DNA of 64,000 nucleotides from NCBI RefSeq assembly GCF_001904745.1, contig NZ_MRCD01000012.1, forward strand, positions 1-64,000, read 5' to 3'. A program made the translations under genes and the position numbers. The notes under the pieces were generated by a model that saw only the letters and a program-made list of their open reading frames with translations, was not told where the DNA came from and did no database searches. Below are positions 35,591 to 44,925 of the stretch, one piece after another. The DNA is from Calothrix sp. HK-06. Its GTDB lineage: Bacteria > Cyanobacteriota > Cyanobacteriia > Cyanobacteriales > Nostocaceae. The number at the start of each line of letters is the position of its first letter. Within the stretch, counting starts at the first letter, position 1.

Positions 35591-36043
35591 GTGAGACACT
35601 CTTTTTTACTCGAAGCTGGACGCTGGACTTTACAAGGCAGTTGGTTAGAGCGTGATACTATGCCTGTTGCCGTTAAAGGTATGACTTTGGTTGCCTGGAA
35701 CCGCGATAATTGGTTCACTATGGCAACTAAACTCATTTTTCCTGGCAGTGAACGTCCAGAAATTGCTTTACAGTACAAAGGTCGTTTAGATGATGGTGAG
35801 CGTCATTACTCGTTTTTGCTACAACATAACCTGTTTGGACAAATTGAAGGTGAAGGTTGGATAGGCCCGGAAACTATAGTACAACGTTACTGGGTACTTA
35901 GTGACCGTCAGCGTCGTAGTGGTTTTGAAACTCTACACCGCGTTTCTAATGACGCTTATTGTATGACTGGCGGTATTCTTGGTGGTCATTTCCTTTCTAG
36001 TACAATGGAGGCAAAACTTGAACGTCAACAAACTCAGACCTAA
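35591..36043 (+). CDS. Conserved cyanobacterial protein of unknown function
   Basis: The gene starts at GTG 35591 with GAGG ten bases upstream and encodes 150 residues. There is no signal peptide or membrane helix. The sequence begins MRHSFLLEAGRWTLQGSWLE and continues as a run of beta-strands rich in Trp and Gly (FGQIEGEGWIGPETIVQRYW), ending FETLHRVSNDAYCMTGGILG, which suggests a lipocalin-like or beta-barrel fold. I recognise the type as common in cyanobacteria but know no function. It follows anmK by 101 bases on the same strand. Confidence 0.75.
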   Translation: MRHSFLLEAGRWTLQGSWLERDTMPVAVKGMTLVAWNRDNWFTMATKLIFPGSERPEIALQYKGRLDDGERHYSFLLQHNLFGQIEGEGWIGPETIVQRYWVLSDRQRRSGFETLHRVSNDAYCMTGGILGGHFLSSTMEAKLERQQTQT

Positions 36044-36214
36044 TACTTAATAAATAAATCTTTAGGTAGAAGTAACAACTGTTTGCAATGTCGTAACGTT
36101 GTAATTTATGATTATTAAATTTTTGCCGTGCTACACTGCGGCGCCACTGGCATTAATTAAAATCTATATAGTTAAATCTATAACAATTGCTTAACTGTTT
36201 TTGAAGTACTAATA

Positions 36215-39154
36215 ATGCTACCTGAAGAAACGTCTTCTAATCTACCTGCGAACATGCAGCAAATGCAAAAAGGTGATTCCATCATCCAAGAAGACGGAAT
36301 GTTACTTCATATTGGTGACGGCACGATTTGCGGATGTAATAATATTGCTTGTTTTGGATATACTCCAAACGAGATGATAGGTAAAAGTCTATTTGACTTA
36401 TTTACACAAATTCTAGATATAAATGGGGCAATTTACACGCATAATACTTACCCAGCCATTGCAGCCTTTAAAACATCTAATTCTTATCAAAAGGTCATAA
36501 TCGGGTTTTGTAAGTCTAATTCTGAAAATGGCATATGGCTTGAATTCAACTTTCAGCCCTTGTTTTTATATGGCGCCAATAAACCTTATGCTGTGGTATC
36601 TAATTTTCATGTATTAGGGCAAATACATGCTCAAAATGATTTTATACCCAATGGTCATAGTTGCACAATAGAACAAATAATATCTAAAACTTATTTTGAT
36701 TTAGAGACAGAGAACACAAATTTGTCAAATGTTAATGATGATTTACAACTTGTTTTAGAAGAACTTAGCGTTGCAGAAGAAGAACTGCAATACCAGAATT
36801 TATTGTTGGAAACCGAACGACAACGCTATCAAGATTTATTCAACTTTGCTCCTGATGGGTATCTTGTTACCGACACTAAGGGTAAAATTCAGGAAGCAAA
36901 CCAGTCTATTGCTATTCTTCTTTGCTCAAAACAACGAGATTTAATTGGTAAATATCTAACAGCTTATATTCCGCGTGAAGAATATCAAGAGTTTTACTCA
37001 CAATTCAAGCAGTTACGTGCATTACCACAGCTACAAACACAAACAAAAGAATTTTTCATTCAGCCAAACAACGCGGCACCTTTTTATGCCGAGGTGACAG
37101 TTGCTAGCATACACGATAATGTTGGACAGTTTACTGGTTTACGATGGTCAATTCGAGATATTAGTCAGAGAAAGCAACAAGAGCAAGCTTTACAGCAAAG
37201 CGAGTTGAATTTCCGAACTTTGGCAGATACAATGCCACAGTTATTTTGGACTACTCTACCTGATGGCTATCATGATTATTTTAATAGCCGTTGGTTTGAG
37301 TATACTGGCATGACTTTAGAGCAAACCCAAGGTTGGGGATGGAGTCATTTATTACATCCAGATGACCAACAAAAGTGTTTGGATATCTGGAACGAATCGT
37401 TGCGTACTGGTAAATACTATAATATTGAATATCGTTTTAAACGTGCTTCTGATGGACAGTACCGTTGGTTTCTTGGTAAAGCTTTTCCATTACGAGATAA
37501 AGACGGTAAGATAATTCGCTGGTTTGGTTCTTGTACTGATATTGATGATACTAAGCAGGTTGAGCAAGCTTTACGCGAAAGCGAGGAACGTTATCGAATT
37601 CTGACGGAAGTTGCTCCTCAAGTTGTTTGGATGTCTCAAAATGATGGCAAAATTACTTACTGTAATCAGTACTGGCTTGATTATACTGGTTTGTCGATGC
37701 AAGAAACTATCGGCTATCAATGGGTTGGCGCCATTCATCCTGATGACCGTAACAAAGTTTTAACGGTTTGGAATCATGCTACAGGTAATGGTGATAATTA
37801 TGAAGCAGAAGTACGTTGTCGTCGTGCGTCGGATGGAATGTATCGTTGGTTTATTGCGCGTGGGTTGCCTTTAAAGGATGATTCTGGAAAAATTGTTAAG
37901 TGGGTCGGTGTTGCTAATGATATTCATGACCGTAAGGAGTCGGAAATTGAACGAGAACGATTATTATTAAGTGAGCAAGCTGCACGTGAGCAAGCTGAAA
38001 ATGCTAATCGTGTTAAGGATGAGTTTCTTGCTGTTCTTTCTCATGAGTTACGAACTCCGCTTAATCCGATTATTGGTTGGGTGAAGTTGTTGAAGAGTGG
38101 TAAGTTGAATCCAACTAAGATTTCTGAAGCTTTGAATACTATTGAGCGTAATGCTAAGCTACAGGTTGATTTAATTGAAGATTTACTTGATGTTTCTCGT
38201 ATTCTTCGTGGTAAGCTGACGCTTAATGCGACTCATGTTAATTTAGTTGGTGTGATTTCTGCTGCTATTGATACTGTCCGGTTGGCTGCGGAGAGTAAGG
38301 GGATTAAGATTGAGAATAATATTAATGTTGGAAGCACTGAAGTGCTGATTACTGGGGATGCTGCACGTTTGCAGCAGATTTTCTGGAATCTTTTGTCTAA
38401 TGCCATTAAGTTTACACCTGGTGGTGGGCACGTAAAGGTGGATTTATTGATGGAAGTTCCTTTTGTTAAGGTTATTGTTACTGATACTGGGAAGGGTATT
38501 AATTCGGAATTTTTACCTCATATTTTTGATTATTTCCGTCAAGAAGATAGTACGACTACTAGAAAATTTGGCGGACTCGGACTTGGGTTAGCTATTGTTC
38601 GTAATTTGGTTGAGCTTCATGGTGGTACTGTTGAAGCGCATAGTTCTGGTTTAAATCAAGGCGCCTCTTTTACTGTTAAACTGCCTCTATTAAATAGTGC
38701 TGAGTCAAAAGTGCTGAGTGCTGAGAATTTATCACTCAGTACTCAGCACTCAGCACTCATCACTAAATCTTCGCTTTCTGGTATTCGAGTTTTGGCTGTT
38801 GATGATGACCCAGACTCACGAGATTTTATTACCTTTGCTTTGGAATTATACGGCGCCGAAGTTCAAAGCGTGTCAAGTGCGGTTGAAGCACTACAGCTAT
38901 TGACAATTGCAAAACCTCATATTTTAGTTAGTGATATTGGTATGCCATTGATGGATGGGTATGAATTATTACGACAAGTTAGAAAGTGGGCACCGGAAAA
39001 TGGCGGGCTGATTCCTGCAATTGCTCTGACGGCTTTTGCTGGAGAATATGACCGTCAAAAGGTTCTTGATGCTGGTTTCCATCTTCATGTCGCTAAACCT
39101 GTTGAACCTGATGCTTTAGCAGATGCCATTGCTAAGTTAGTTACGAATAAATAA
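36215..39154 (+). CDS. Multi-PAS hybrid histidine kinase with receiver domain
   Basis: The 979-residue protein has an N-terminal PAS-like segment, a coiled coil (LQLVLEELSVAEEELQYQ), then three clear PAS/PAC units (about 206-320, 330-450, 455-580; note FRTLADTMPQLFWTTLPDGY and YRILTEVAPQVVWMSQNDGK). HisKA follows with FLAVLSHELRTPLNP (His about 610). HATPase motifs are QIFWNLLSNAIKFTP, DTGKG and GLGLGLAIV. A receiver domain (about 857-975) has acidic DDD, the phospho-acceptor Asp in LVSDIGMPLMDG and Lys in HVAKP. No membrane segment is seen, so it probably senses a soluble signal or cofactor. The linker at about 829-848 is encoded by an inverted repeat. Confidence 0.93.
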   Translation: MLPEETSSNLPANMQQMQKGDSIIQEDGMLLHIGDGTICGCNNIACFGYTPNEMIGKSLFDLFTQILDINGAIYTHNTYPAIAAFKTSNSYQKVIIGFCKSNSENGIWLEFNFQPLFLYGANKPYAVVSNFHVLGQIHAQNDFIPNGHSCTIEQIISKTYFDLETENTNLSNVNDDLQLVLEELSVAEEELQYQNLLLETERQRYQDLFNFAPDGYLVTDTKGKIQEANQSIAILLCSKQRDLIGKYLTAYIPREEYQEFYSQFKQLRALPQLQTQTKEFFIQPNNAAPFYAEVTVASIHDNVGQFTGLRWSIRDISQRKQQEQALQQSELNFRTLADTMPQLFWTTLPDGYHDYFNSRWFEYTGMTLEQTQGWGWSHLLHPDDQQKCLDIWNESLRTGKYYNIEYRFKRASDGQYRWFLGKAFPLRDKDGKIIRWFGSCTDIDDTKQVEQALRESEERYRILTEVAPQVVWMSQNDGKITYCNQYWLDYTGLSMQETIGYQWVGAIHPDDRNKVLTVWNHATGNGDNYEAEVRCRRASDGMYRWFIARGLPLKDDSGKIVKWVGVANDIHDRKESEIERERLLLSEQAAREQAENANRVKDEFLAVLSHELRTPLNPIIGWVKLLKSGKLNPTKISEALNTIERNAKLQVDLIEDLLDVSRILRGKLTLNATHVNLVGVISAAIDTVRLAAESKGIKIENNINVGSTEVLITGDAARLQQIFWNLLSNAIKFTPGGGHVKVDLLMEVPFVKVIVTDTGKGINSEFLPHIFDYFRQEDSTTTRKFGGLGLGLAIVRNLVELHGGTVEAHSSGLNQGASFTVKLPLLNSAESKVLSAENLSLSTQHSALITKSSLSGIRVLAVDDDPDSRDFITFALELYGAEVQSVSSAVEALQLLTIAKPHILVSDIGMPLMDGYELLRQVRKWAPENGGLIPAIALTAFAGEYDRQKVLDAGFHLHVAKPVEPDALADAIAKLVTNK
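38710..38757. repeat. Perfect 16-bp inverted repeat inside the kinase gene
   Basis: AGTGCTGAGTGCTGAG (38710-38725) is complementary to CTCAGCACTCAGCACT (38742-38757), separated by 16 bases. The tract is in frame and encodes KVLSAENLSLSTQHSALI between the ATPase and receiver domains. Confidence 0.85.
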
Positions 39155-39324
39155 CTAAATATTAAAGTATAAAGAGATACTTAAATACTTTTGTTTGTGT
39201 TGCATTTGTTTGGCGATGTTTGGTGTTTATTGGCAAAAATTTGGGAATACTAAAATCAACAGGAAATTTTCTTGAGATTACTAGATATTCGCTGATTTTT
39301 TTAAGATTGGAGCCAAAGCTTACT

Positions 39325-40896
39325 ATGTCGGACCCCAACGTCGGTCGCAAACTTAGCAAAAGGTACCAGCTTCAGGAGTTAATAGGAACTGGAGCTATGG
39401 GACGAGTATATCGTGCTAAGGATACTTTGTTGGGAGATGTGCCTGTTGCGGTGAAGTTTCTCTCAATGTCCATCCAAACTAATAAAAAAATGCGGTTGCA
39501 GGAACGCTTTGAGCGTGAAGCTAAAACCTGCGCGCTTTTGGGACAAAAAAGTATTCAAATTGTTCGAGTTATGGATTATGGTGTGGACGAGTATAATACT
39601 CCGTTCTACGTTATGGAATACCTTAAGGGTAAAAGCTTGTCATATATTATCCGCAAGCAAGAAATGTCATTGGTACGGTTTTTGAGCATGGCACGTCAAA
39701 TTAGTTTGGGGTTGCAGTGCGCTCACGATGGTATTCCTGTAGATGGCACTATTTACCCAATTATTCATCGTGATATTAAACCCAGTAATATGTTGGTGAT
39801 TGTTGACCCGACGTTTGGTGAATTAGTTAAAATTCTTGATTTTGGCATTGCTAAGTTACTACAGTCAAATACGCAGCAAACTAATTACTATCTGGGAACT
39901 TTGGCTTATTCTTCCCCCGAACAAATGGAGGGTAAAGAGTTAGATAACCGTTCGGATATTTATAGTTTGGGTGTGATGATGTTTGAAATGCTTACGGGCA
40001 AGTTACCTCTTACTGCTCCTACTCATTCATTCGGCGCCTGGTATAAAGCACATCATTTCCAAGAACCGCGTTCGTTTACAGAAATTAATATAAGTTTTGA
40101 CGTTCCTAAGTCTTTAGAAGAGTTAGTAATGTCATGTCTTGCTAAAAAACCTAATGACCGTCCGCAAAATATTAATGACATTATACAAACACTATCAGCA
40201 GTTGATATTACATCTGAGTTTAACAAAACTACTAGCACACCTACTACCCATACAGGGCGCCAAACTACTAGTGCTGATGTTTCTACGGTTGTTGCAAAAG
40301 AAGTCGATAAATCTGAAAACCTGCCTAGTCCCCTACCAGATGATATTGTAAAACTTTCGACTTGGCCCAAGAATAAACCAATCGCTGATATTGTTTTTCC
40401 TCAACCTATTCGTGTTCATAATGAACTTACCCCTGCATTGTGGATGATGTTACCAATGCTCGAAATTCAAAAGCGCTCGGTTTGTACTCGCTACAACCAA
40501 TTTCTTTTTATTCCTTCTCCTCACCCAATGCTACTTTGGGTAACTGTTATCTATAATCGTAGGTTTGGCGCCAAATGGCTTCCTTATTACCTTGACCTTA
40601 AAACCAATTTTGGACAAGAAACTATACGCTTACTTAGTGATAAAGGTTACTATCGCCTGCTGTTTTTCGCGCGCGAGCAACCAACTCACCCGACTCATAT
40701 CCTAGTTTCTACTATTGCTTTTTCCCAATGTCGTCGTTTAAAGGAATGGTCATTACTGGGCAATACACTTCCCTCGTCTGCTAATCCCCAAATTAGCAAA
40801 ACTTATCTTAGAACCGAATATGAAAAAATTAAACCCCAAATTTTAACTAAGCTTGCCTCAATTAATACTGATTCTCCTTTCGACCTTTCTGCTTAG
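39325..40896 (+). CDS. Soluble Ser/Thr protein kinase
   Basis: ATG 39325 starts MSDPNVGRKLSKRYQLQELI, leading straight into a Hanks-type kinase (about 12-290). It has glycine loop GTGAMGRVYRA, Lys in VAVKFLSMS, catalytic IHRDIKPSNM, DFG in ILDFGIAKLL, SSPEQMEG and DIYSLGVMMFEML. A polar linker and a C-terminal domain of about 150 residues (from PALWMMLPMLEIQKRSVCTR) follow, with no membrane helix. That C-terminal domain is unfamiliar. It follows the hybrid histidine kinase by 170 bases on the same strand, suggesting linked signalling. The upstream start at 39220 is rejected because homology begins at 39325. Confidence 0.88.
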   Translation: MSDPNVGRKLSKRYQLQELIGTGAMGRVYRAKDTLLGDVPVAVKFLSMSIQTNKKMRLQERFEREAKTCALLGQKSIQIVRVMDYGVDEYNTPFYVMEYLKGKSLSYIIRKQEMSLVRFLSMARQISLGLQCAHDGIPVDGTIYPIIHRDIKPSNMLVIVDPTFGELVKILDFGIAKLLQSNTQQTNYYLGTLAYSSPEQMEGKELDNRSDIYSLGVMMFEMLTGKLPLTAPTHSFGAWYKAHHFQEPRSFTEINISFDVPKSLEELVMSCLAKKPNDRPQNINDIIQTLSAVDITSEFNKTTSTPTTHTGRQTTSADVSTVVAKEVDKSENLPSPLPDDIVKLSTWPKNKPIADIVFPQPIRVHNELTPALWMMLPMLEIQKRSVCTRYNQFLFIPSPHPMLLWVTVIYNRRFGAKWLPYYLDLKTNFGQETIRLLSDKGYYRLLFFAREQPTHPTHILVSTIAFSQCRRLKEWSLLGNTLPSSANPQISKTYLRTEYEKIKPQILTKLASINTDSPFDLSA

Positions 40897-41122
40897 GAGT
40901 GTCAACTCATTGTTAAGAAATAATAATAATAAATAAATTACGGTTGTAAAAAAAGCTTGTAGGAAATATAAATATTAATGGTACTGAGCGTAATTAATGC
41001 TGCTGTCGGTAGTCGTTTGAGTCTTAAGTTGACGCCCCAGCATCCCCAGCTCTTTTCCCTGTATGGAACTAAGCAAGAGAAGGAGGTCGCCTCATTGCGA
41101 CACTGGACTTCAATCACATTGC

Positions 41123-41317
41123 TCAAGCCAATCCAGTACCGTCTAAGCCCCATTGGTGCTTAAGAAGTTCTTTGTATGTTGCTTCTCTTACTACCATTTG
41201 CTCGTAAAGCTTGACTAAAAAGTCTTTTGCTTGCTCATGGCTCATATCTTGTACTTGGTTAGCAAATGAGTGAATGCTGAATTGCTGTTCGAGTGAAAGT
41301 TCGATTGGGTTGTTCAT
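41123..41317 (-). CDS. nblA: Phycobilisome degradation protein NblA
   Basis: NblA is a small helical adaptor that binds phycobiliproteins and directs them to Clp protease during nitrogen or sulfur starvation. This 64-residue protein reads MNNPIELSLEQQFSIHSFAN, continues with MSHEQAKDFLVKLYEQMVVR and ends ELLKHQWGLDGTGLA. That matches the family's ELSLEQQF N-terminus and LVKLYEQM helix. ATG 41317 has GGAG nine bases upstream. The gene has a long promoter region (over 300 bases). I found no convincing NtcA site (GTA-N8-TAC). Confidence 0.88.
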   Translation of the reverse strand: MNNPIELSLEQQFSIHSFANQVQDMSHEQAKDFLVKLYEQMVVREATYKELLKHQWGLDGTGLA

Positions 41318-41747
41318 AAAATAACTCCAAATAGAGAAGATGACGAAGATGACGTGAAACAGTGAAGTAAGTTAGACTGACTAACCGAGGCGCCGTTGAT
41401 TAGATTCGAGGGAAGAAAATCTAATTGTGTGCCTCTTTATTACGAAAGATAACAAGAGTTTGACAAAATGCCCACTCCTTTAGGTGGTAATTTTGTGTTG
41501 TCTTTCTATAATGTCGTCTAGTTTACATACCTTGAGCTTCTATCTAAATATATATACCAAGTTTGCCTAGGCATATTTCGGTAAACTTTGCACTATATAC
41601 AGCCAAAAGTCAAGGATTCAGTATTTAACGTGAGTTAATACGCCTGTTCCCTGTATCAGAAGTAAAGGGACTTGGAGTATTAAAGTCGATTTTATTCGAC
41701 ATACAGTAAAAGTAGCAAGATGTCAATTCACACAAAGTGATAATTAA

Positions 41748-41771
41748 CCCTCCAAGAATTATCTTGGAGGG
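41748..41771. terminator. Perfect 10-bp hairpin
   Basis: CCCTCCAAGA, loop ATTA, TCTTGGAGGG, followed on the plus strand by TAATGTATTTT. It resembles an intrinsic terminator, but no gene ends immediately before it on either strand, so it may end an unannotated small transcript. Confidence 0.5.
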
Positions 41772-41823
41772 TAATGTATTTTGTATCAAATTGTAAAGAC
41801 GAAAAATGCTTAAAATGAACAAA

Positions 41824-41924
41824 TTGGCAACGGATGATGAACGGATGGCTCATTTGTAAAAAGTAGAGACGGGCACATGTTTAGTTTGTACGTTATCCGT
41901 TACATCCGTTGTATCTGTTGCCAA
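41824..41924. repeat. CGGATG/CATCCG inverted-arm element
   Basis: The left arm TTGGCAACGGATGATGAACG and the right arm, ending ATCTGTTGCCAA, are near-complementary, with about 50 bases between. It is the second complete copy of the element at 11750-11845 and ends at the PP2C stop region. Confidence 0.7.
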
Positions 41925-41926
41925 TC

Positions 41927-42652
41927 TTAATCAAGCGCTACTAGTACAACAGTAATATTATCGTGTCCACCTTGTTCTTTGGCGCCTTCAATCAGCGCGA
42001 AAGCTGCTTTGTCGAGCATTGAAGTTTCTTGAAGGTAACTGGCGATTTTTTCATCGACTAGTTCTTCGGTTAAACCGTCACTGCAAAGCAGCAAGCGGTC
42101 TCCTGGTTTTAAACTCAGAGGTTGAATGTCAACTCCTTGTAAATCTTCGCGTCCTAGACAACGTGATAGTACGTGACGGAAGGGATGAATACGCGCTTCA
42201 TCGGGAGAAATGTCACCAACTTTTAATGCACGTGCTACCCAAGTATGGTCTTCTGTAATTTGTTCGAGTTTGGGTTCTCGCCAACGATATAATCTAGAGT
42301 CGCCGACGTGCGCGCACAAGGGTGAGTCGGGGTCGCGCAACAGTATGACGACGGCAGTTGTGCCCATATCGGCACGTTCAGGATGGCTTTGTTGGTCACG
42401 TATGATGGCTTCGTTTGCTTGAAGTAATGCTTCTTCGAGCAATTTTTCGGAAGGAATTTGTGAATCCCAGTTTGCGACTAAATAAGCTTGAATTTCTTGG
42501 GTGGCAATACGACTGGCTTCTTCGCCACCCGCATGACCACCCATCCCATCGGCAACCACGAAAAATCGTCCTTCTGGGTCAGTATAATAAGCATCCTGAT
42601 TAGAAAATCGAATAAGTCCGGGGTCGCTAGCTCCTATATAGTTTATTTTCAT
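41927..42652 (-). CDS. PP2C-type Ser/Thr protein phosphatase
   Basis: This 241-residue metal-dependent phosphatase has the PPM motifs [26 protein letters not shown] (metal Asp), [29 protein letters not shown] and [11 protein letters not shown]. It removes phosphate from Ser/Thr and would oppose the two kinases in this window or others. No membrane or sensor domain is attached. It lies 29 bases downstream of the UbiB-type kinase gene on the same strand, so the two probably share a transcript. Confidence 0.93.
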   Translation of the reverse strand: MKINYIGASDPGLIRFSNQDAYYTDPEGRFFVVADGMGGHAGGEEASRIATQEIQAYLVANWDSQIPSEKLLEEALLQANEAIIRDQQSHPERADMGTTAVVILLRDPDSPLCAHVGDSRLYRWREPKLEQITEDHTWVARALKVGDISPDEARIHPFRHVLSRCLGREDLQGVDIQPLSLKPGDRLLLCSDGLTEELVDEKIASYLQETSMLDKAAFALIEGAKEQGGHDNITVVLVALD

Positions 42653-42681
42653 ATTTTTTTAGGCGTATCGGAAACAATCAT

Positions 42682-44364
42682 TTAATACATACGGTCATAA
42701 CGGTCAAGGCGTGAAATCAGCCTAATTAACAGCCATGATACGCTTACCGCGACTAAAGCAACAAATACGGCTGCCCATATATAATTTTTAACCAATAAAA
42801 TCGAGGCTGAAAGGGTGAAAGTACCGATAAGCACCGCGTAAGTGGTGGTTAATTGGATGTTACTTTGCCGCCTTAATAAGCGCTCGGTTTCTATAGCGCG
42901 AACACGCATTCTAACATCACCGCGTTCTAGTTTTTCAAGGGTATCTTCGAGACGACGCGGTAGTCCCAAAGCTGTACTACTAACTTGCACTGCTTGACGG
43001 CCTAGTTCGTTAAGTAAACTATTGCCCTCACCATTCGTATTAGTCATAAGCTGCATTGCGTAGGGTTTAGCGACTTCCATAAAGCTGAACTCTGGGTCAA
43101 GTCCTTTACCAACACCTTCTAGCGTCGAAAACGCACGCATGACGAAGGTAAATGTTGCAGGAAATCTAAATGGCTGATTATAAGCGATTTCGTACAAGTC
43201 GTCACTGATGGAGGCAACCGATTGGTTTTCAAACGGTTTATCCATAAAGTTATCGAGCATGTACTGCACCGAACGTCTGACTGGACCCATGTCGTCGGTT
43301 GGTGCTATGGCGCCTAAATCAATTAGTGACTGCACAACTCTATCACCATCTTTAGAGGCGATGCCAAATAATGTCTCCATCAAGCCTTCACGCACGTTCG
43401 ACTTAATACGTCCCATCATACCGAAGTCATAAAAAATTAAGGCGCCTTCGGGACTAACGGCAATATTACCTGGGTGTGGGTCGGCGTGGAAAAAACCATT
43501 ATCGAGCAACTGGTGTAAATACGCTTCGGCGCCTTGGCGAGCCAGCACCTTTCTATCTAAACCAGCCGCTTCTAACGCTTCGTACTGGCTAATTTTGATA
43601 CCTGGAGCATATTCAAGTGTGAGTACACGAGAAGAGGTGTAACGCCAGTAAACGCGAGGAACTTTTACCCACTCATAAGCGCGGAAATTACGACGAAAAG
43701 CGTCGGCATTGCGACCTTCGCTCAAATAATCGATTTCTTCCCAAAGAATTTTGCAGCACTCTTCGTAAATTCCCATCCAGTCGCGTCCTTTTCCCCATTT
43801 AGGATGGTTTTGAAAATAGCGCGAAATACCTTTGAGAATTCTTAAATCAATTTCAAAAAGCTTTTTGAGTCCAGGACGCTGAACTTTGACGACAACAGCT
43901 TCACCGGAGTGTAAAACCGCTTTATGAACTTGACCTAAAGAAGCTGCTGCTAAAGGAACGGGTTCAAAGCTATGGAAAAGTTCAGGAATTTTTTTACCTA
44001 GTTCTTTCTCGATAGTAGACTCTACCTGCTCGTAGCTAAAAGCTGGAACACGGTCTTGTAACTTCGTTAGTTCTTCGACATATTCAGCAGGAAATATATC
44101 CGCACGCGTCGAAAATAATTGTCCAACCTTAATAAAAGTTGGGCCTAAATCGAGTAATGTGTTGCGAATCCAAACCGCTAAAGTCCGGCGCCTTGCAGCT
44201 TGCTTTGCGTCACTAACTCCTCCTGGATAACTCCAAGATTTGTTATACAGCCAAAGGCGATACATCAATAGCAGCACAAACCCCCAAATATCTATAAAGC
44301 GGCGCCTGCTAGAGTAGTTCTCGCGATTCCAACGGTATGCCTTATCCGAATATCCTTTTTCCAT
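42682..44364 (-). CDS. ABC1/UbiB family atypical protein kinase (second copy)
   Basis: The 560-residue protein has KxGQ in FIKVGQLFSTRADIFPAEY (about 78-96), an alanine-rich loop LAAASLGQVHKAVL, ATP-site Lys in VVVKVQRPGLKK, HADPHPGNIAVS and FYDFGMMGRI. It has two C-terminal hydrophobic helices (TTYAVLIGTFTLSASILLVK and IWAAVFVALVAVSVSWLLI). It belongs to the same family as the 23200-24849 protein but is only distantly similar. It is close to the plastid ABC1K type involved in prenylquinone homeostasis. It is followed by the PP2C gene. Confidence 0.92.
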   Translation of the reverse strand: MEKGYSDKAYRWNRENYSSRRRFIDIWGFVLLLMYRLWLYNKSWSYPGGVSDAKQAARRRTLAVWIRNTLLDLGPTFIKVGQLFSTRADIFPAEYVEELTKLQDRVPAFSYEQVESTIEKELGKKIPELFHSFEPVPLAAASLGQVHKAVLHSGEAVVVKVQRPGLKKLFEIDLRILKGISRYFQNHPKWGKGRDWMGIYEECCKILWEEIDYLSEGRNADAFRRNFRAYEWVKVPRVYWRYTSSRVLTLEYAPGIKISQYEALEAAGLDRKVLARQGAEAYLHQLLDNGFFHADPHPGNIAVSPEGALIFYDFGMMGRIKSNVREGLMETLFGIASKDGDRVVQSLIDLGAIAPTDDMGPVRRSVQYMLDNFMDKPFENQSVASISDDLYEIAYNQPFRFPATFTFVMRAFSTLEGVGKGLDPEFSFMEVAKPYAMQLMTNTNGEGNSLLNELGRQAVQVSSTALGLPRRLEDTLEKLERGDVRMRVRAIETERLLRRQSNIQLTTTYAVLIGTFTLSASILLVKNYIWAAVFVALVAVSVSWLLIRLISRLDRYDRMY

Positions 44365-44468
44365 ATGCTTTAAATACCGCTGGGATTAACTGAATCTTAA
44401 AGGGAGAAAATACTTTGTTATTTTTGTTTGTTTGTAAAATTTGTACGGTGGCCGAAGCCACCCTACCT

Positions 44469-44789
44469 TCAACCACTAACGCGATGACGTTGGAGTTCAG
44501 TGCGTAGTGTGGCAATTTCGGCGCGTAAATCATCAATCATTGCTTGTGTATCAACTGATGCTGATTGTCCAGCAGTGCCTGGAGAAGTAAAACCAGCACC
44601 TGCTGCACTTGATGCGCTTTGGGCACGAACCATAACTTCATCCGTAAACGAGCGCATTTGCTCGCGTAACTCAGCATCTAACTTACCGAGTTGCGACAGC
44701 GCATCAGTAACACCGTGTTCAAGACGTTCGCTAAGAATTTCAGCGACAGCTCTGCCTACAAAAAAAGCTTGTACAAGAGGGGTAGTCAT
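44469..44789 (-). CDS. Small conserved cyanobacterial protein (DUF6825-like)
   Basis: The 106-residue protein begins TTPLVQAFFVGRAVAEILSE and continues RLEHGVTDALSQLGKLDAEL in an amphipathic helical pattern. A low-complexity Ala/Ser/Gly segment and a terminal coiled coil (AMIDDLRAEIATLRTELQRH) follow. I associate this layout with the DUF6825 family found in cyanobacteria and plant thylakoids, function not established. It lies 104 bases upstream of the UbiB-type gene on the same strand. Confidence 0.72.
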   Translation of the reverse strand: MTTPLVQAFFVGRAVAEILSERLEHGVTDALSQLGKLDAELREQMRSFTDEVMVRAQSASSAAGAGFTSPGTAGQSASVDTQAMIDDLRAEIATLRTELQRHRVSG

Positions 44790-44925
44790 AAATGTTTACA
44801 ATAGTCGTCCGCTAAAAAATTATAACTTGCCCTCTTGCATTGATGTGTCTGTCAATAGCGTTGATTTCCACATGTTTTTGTTATGTGTCATCAAAACTTT
44901 ATAACCATAGGATGATTATATTTGA

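Larger units (their letters stand above)
41318..41926. other. Long intergenic region upstream of nblA
   Basis: This 609-base gap holds the nblA promoter on its left, a perfect hairpin at 41748-41771, and a complete CGGATG inverted-arm element at 41824-41924 that touches the end of the PP2C gene. A minus-strand frame at 41625-41822 crosses the hairpin and is not called as a gene. Confidence 0.5.

Noticed and set aside
40978-41163. Plus-strand 61-residue frame between the kinase and nblA
   Set aside because: It overlaps the 3' end of nblA on the opposite strand and has no ribosome-binding site.
41625-41822. Minus-strand frame of 65 residues upstream of nblA, with a 25-residue peptide at its end
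   Set aside because: It runs through a perfect hairpin, has no ribosome-binding site and shows no recognisable protein pattern.
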